Source: Parashewanella curva
GTDB lineage: Bacteria > Pseudomonadota > Gammaproteobacteria > Enterobacterales > Shewanellaceae
Direction: 5' to 3'
DNA length: 44,280 nucleotides
Assembly: GCF_003675895.1 (NCBI RefSeq)
Contig: NZ_ML014787.1
Location: 1 to 44,280 of the forward strand
Below are positions 42,798 through 44,280 of this stretch, in pieces. Position 1 is the stretch's first letter. Every line of letters starts with the position of its first letter. The notes under the pieces are model-generated. The model did not search any database and was not told the DNA's origin. It saw nothing but the letters and a program-made list of their open reading frames with translations. The translations under genes and the position numbers were made by a program.

Positions 42798-44045
42798 ATG
42801 AATATTTTGATCATTAAAGCGTCAGCCGAATCTGATTTCAAAGATTACAAAAAATATATGTCTTCACCACCACAAGGCATTTTCTCTTTAGCGGCGGCAA
42901 TGCCCAATGCGCATTCATTTGAAATCATAGATGAAACCAATGGTGATAAACTCAGCAAAAAGCAGATTGAGTGGGCACAATTGGCCATTTTGACCGCATC
43001 AACACCCGATATCACTCATGCTTATCAATTAGCGCAAAAGCTAAAAGAGAGTAGTTTAATGGTGGTGTTGTCAGGGCTTCATGTCACCTTTTTACCCAGC
43101 GAGGCCGCGTACTACGCCGATTCGGTGATCATTGGCGAAGCTGAGCCAGTATGGCAAACGCTACTGGCAGATGCAGATAAAGGTCTGTTAAAGCCGTCAT
43201 ACAAAAGTAATGAGCAAGTGGATATGGGTAATCTTAACCCATGGCCAAACACCGCCGATCTTAAAGAGCGTTACGGCACGTGGGGTGTACTGGTTGGTCG
43301 TGGTTGTAAAAACAGTTGTAGTTATTGCACTGTGCGTCCTTTCTTCAAGCGTGAAGTCTTTCGGCCGGTATCGCATGTAATTGATGAAATCAGAGCCTCA
43401 GGTAAAAAGTACTTAGAGCTGCATGCCGACAACTTATGCTCTGATCCTGATTATGCTTTTGAACTGTTTACTGAGCTCAAAAAGCTCAAGGTGCAATGGG
43501 TCGGGGAAGCCACTTTGGATTTTGCTGAAAATGAAGCCTTAGTTGAAGCGGCAGCGCAATCGGGTCTCACATATCTGCTGGTGGGCTTAGAAACCTGCTC
43601 GCATCCAGCGCTAAAAATGGCAGGAAAAGGTTTTATCAAACCCGCCAGAGCCAAAGAGTTGATCCGTCGATTGCATGATAATGACATCGTCGTGGATAGC
43701 TGTATGTTGTTTGGGTTTGATGAGCACGAAAAAGACATCTTCGATGAAACCATTGCCTTTGTGGATGACGTAAAACTGGATGTGATCCATCCCAACTTTA
43801 TTACTCCATTTCCCGGCACCAAGTTTTACAATCAACTGCTAAGAGAAGAACGTCTACTCAGTAATGACTGGGCGGATTACGATTGCTCACATGTGGTATT
43901 TCAGCCCAAACACATGACCCCACAAGAACTTGAGAATGGCGTGATAAAAGTCAGAGACACCCTTTACAGCACTGGACGCAGGCTCAAACGCTTTGCCCGT
44001 GTGACATCTATGCAAGGATTGTATGTGTCTTCAATGACCACTTAA
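42798..44045 (+). CDS. Radical SAM protein with B12-binding-like N-terminal domain
   Basis: A 415-residue protein. The radical SAM cluster motif is C170-K-N-S-C174-S-Y-C177 (CX3CX2C) in VGRGCKNSCSYCTVRPFFKR. The N-terminal ~150 residues follow the Rossmann-like cobalamin-binding layout (MNILIIKAS, VVLSGLHVTFLPSEA, VIIGEAEPVW) seen in BchE/P-methylase-type enzymes. The canonical DxHxxG cobalamin motif is not clearly present, so B12 binding is uncertain. Later motifs include GLETCSHPALKMAGKGF and FGFDEHEKDIFDETI. AGAGGT precedes the ATG. The substrate is unknown; the TetR gene is its operon partner. Confidence 0.88.
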   Translation: MNILIIKASAESDFKDYKKYMSSPPQGIFSLAAAMPNAHSFEIIDETNGDKLSKKQIEWAQLAILTASTPDITHAYQLAQKLKESSLMVVLSGLHVTFLPSEAAYYADSVIIGEAEPVWQTLLADADKGLLKPSYKSNEQVDMGNLNPWPNTADLKERYGTWGVLVGRGCKNSCSYCTVRPFFKREVFRPVSHVIDEIRASGKKYLELHADNLCSDPDYAFELFTELKKLKVQWVGEATLDFAENEALVEAAAQSGLTYLLVGLETCSHPALKMAGKGFIKPARAKELIRRLHDNDIVVDSCMLFGFDEHEKDIFDETIAFVDDVKLDVIHPNFITPFPGTKFYNQLLREERLLSNDWADYDCSHVVFQPKHMTPQELENGVIKVRDTLYSTGRRLKRFARVTSMQGLYVSSMTT

Positions 44046-44063
44046 TGTCCAATTTACACTCAA

Positions 44064-44280
44064 ATCGAGTAGGAGGGAGCCTCACGGCTCCCGTCCTCTC
44101 ACACCACCGTACAAGCGATGTCGCATACGGCGGTTCCAATTATACTGCTAACTTCTTGTACCCTTCTAACAACGAGTACAGTCCCATCTCTTTAAACCTC
44201 TGATTTGGTAAAGCTTGATTCAGTTGTGGCGTTTTCGAGAGTTTCCACCAACCTTTGTCAGATGCTGCTAACTTCCAAGC
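44064..44280 (-). mobile_element. 3' end of a group II intron (continues right of the window)
   Basis: On the minus strand, past the reverse transcriptase stop, a domain-V-like hairpin occupies about 44102-44135, with arms ACCGCCGTA and TACGGTGGT. A domain-VI-like hairpin follows, GGGAGCC-GTGA-GGCTCCC. The sequence CTCCTACTCGAT then ends at 44064, matching common bacterial intron 3' ends. The intron lies 18 bp past the radical SAM stop, in the opposite orientation. The 5' part is outside the window. Confidence 0.85.
44140..44280 (-). CDS. Group II intron reverse transcriptase/maturase, C-terminal fragment
   Basis: Only the last 46 codons are present; the rest lies right of the window. Translation of the minus strand gives AWKLAASDKGWWKLSKTPQL, continuing NQALPNQRFKEMGLYSLLEG and YKKLAV-stop. 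The SDKGWWKLSKTPQLNQALPN block is characteristic of the C-terminal end of bacterial group II intron-encoded proteins. The stop lies immediately before the domain V hairpin, as expected. Confidence 0.88.
   Translation of the reverse strand, partial: AWKLAASDKGWWKLSKTPQLNQALPNQRFKEMGLYSLLEGYKKLAV

Noticed and set aside
1-44280. CRISPR arrays, tRNA genes and phage integration modules
   Set aside because: No regular direct repeats with spacers, no tRNA cloverleaf and no integrase or phage gene were seen.

Overview
The window suggests a marine gammaproteobacterium, most likely in or near the Vibrionaceae; a Shewanella relative cannot be excluded. The evidence is a textbook rRNA promoter pair, moderately AT-rich DNA, ccoG with an FNR box, and the CrbS/CrbR acetate-switch genes beside acs and a Na+/solute symporter. 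This placement is inference; no species is claimed.

Layout. 1-400: promoters and leader of an rRNA operon that leaves the window on the left (minus strand). 513-3771: ccoG and a MocR-type regulator. 3810-6541: three tandem EspA/SseB-like type III secretion filament proteins. 6765-12365: a DUF6702 protein, an M1 metallopeptidase, an orphan OmpR-type regulator with Glu in place of its phosphoacceptor Asp, and two Spondin_N proteins. 12531-14782: an amino-acid permease and an ABC transmembrane subunit with no ATPase. 14992-16065: a protein with a possible CE-clan (Ulp1/YopJ-like) His-Asp-Gln-Cys signature. 16192-32619: the acetate block (acs, DnaQ-like exonuclease, CBS/DUF294 protein, DUF4212 plus symporter, crbS, crbR), into which two unknown genes (18400-20946) and a broken lipoprotein gene (25800-27812) are interleaved. 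32859-39621: a secreted leucine-rich-repeat protein, an ankyrin protein, an unknown protein and a second repeat protein built from unusual 41-residue ankyrin-like units. 39630-42047: a carotenoid-oxygenase-family protein preceded in the same frame by a Tat signal peptide ORF, with one TAA between them. 42245-44045: a TetR regulator and a radical SAM protein. 44064-44280: the 3' end of a group II intron on the minus strand, with the last 46 residues of its reverse transcriptase.

How the parts relate. CrbS (a symporter-like sensor kinase) and CrbR are known in other bacteria to control acs. Here acs and the symporter operon share the imperfect palindrome TTAGACNNAAGTNTA upstream, a good candidate CrbR operator. 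The EspA-like genes imply a type III secretion system of the SPI-2/LEE type elsewhere in the genome, since no apparatus gene is present here. The protease-like, ankyrin, DUF218-like and orphan proteins without signal peptides are plausible substrates, but this rests on context. The most unusual items are the EspA-like triplet with size-variable central inserts, the 41-residue ankyrin variant, the protease-like protein, the D-to-E response regulator, two genes split by single in-frame stops, and the shared acetate-regulon palindrome.
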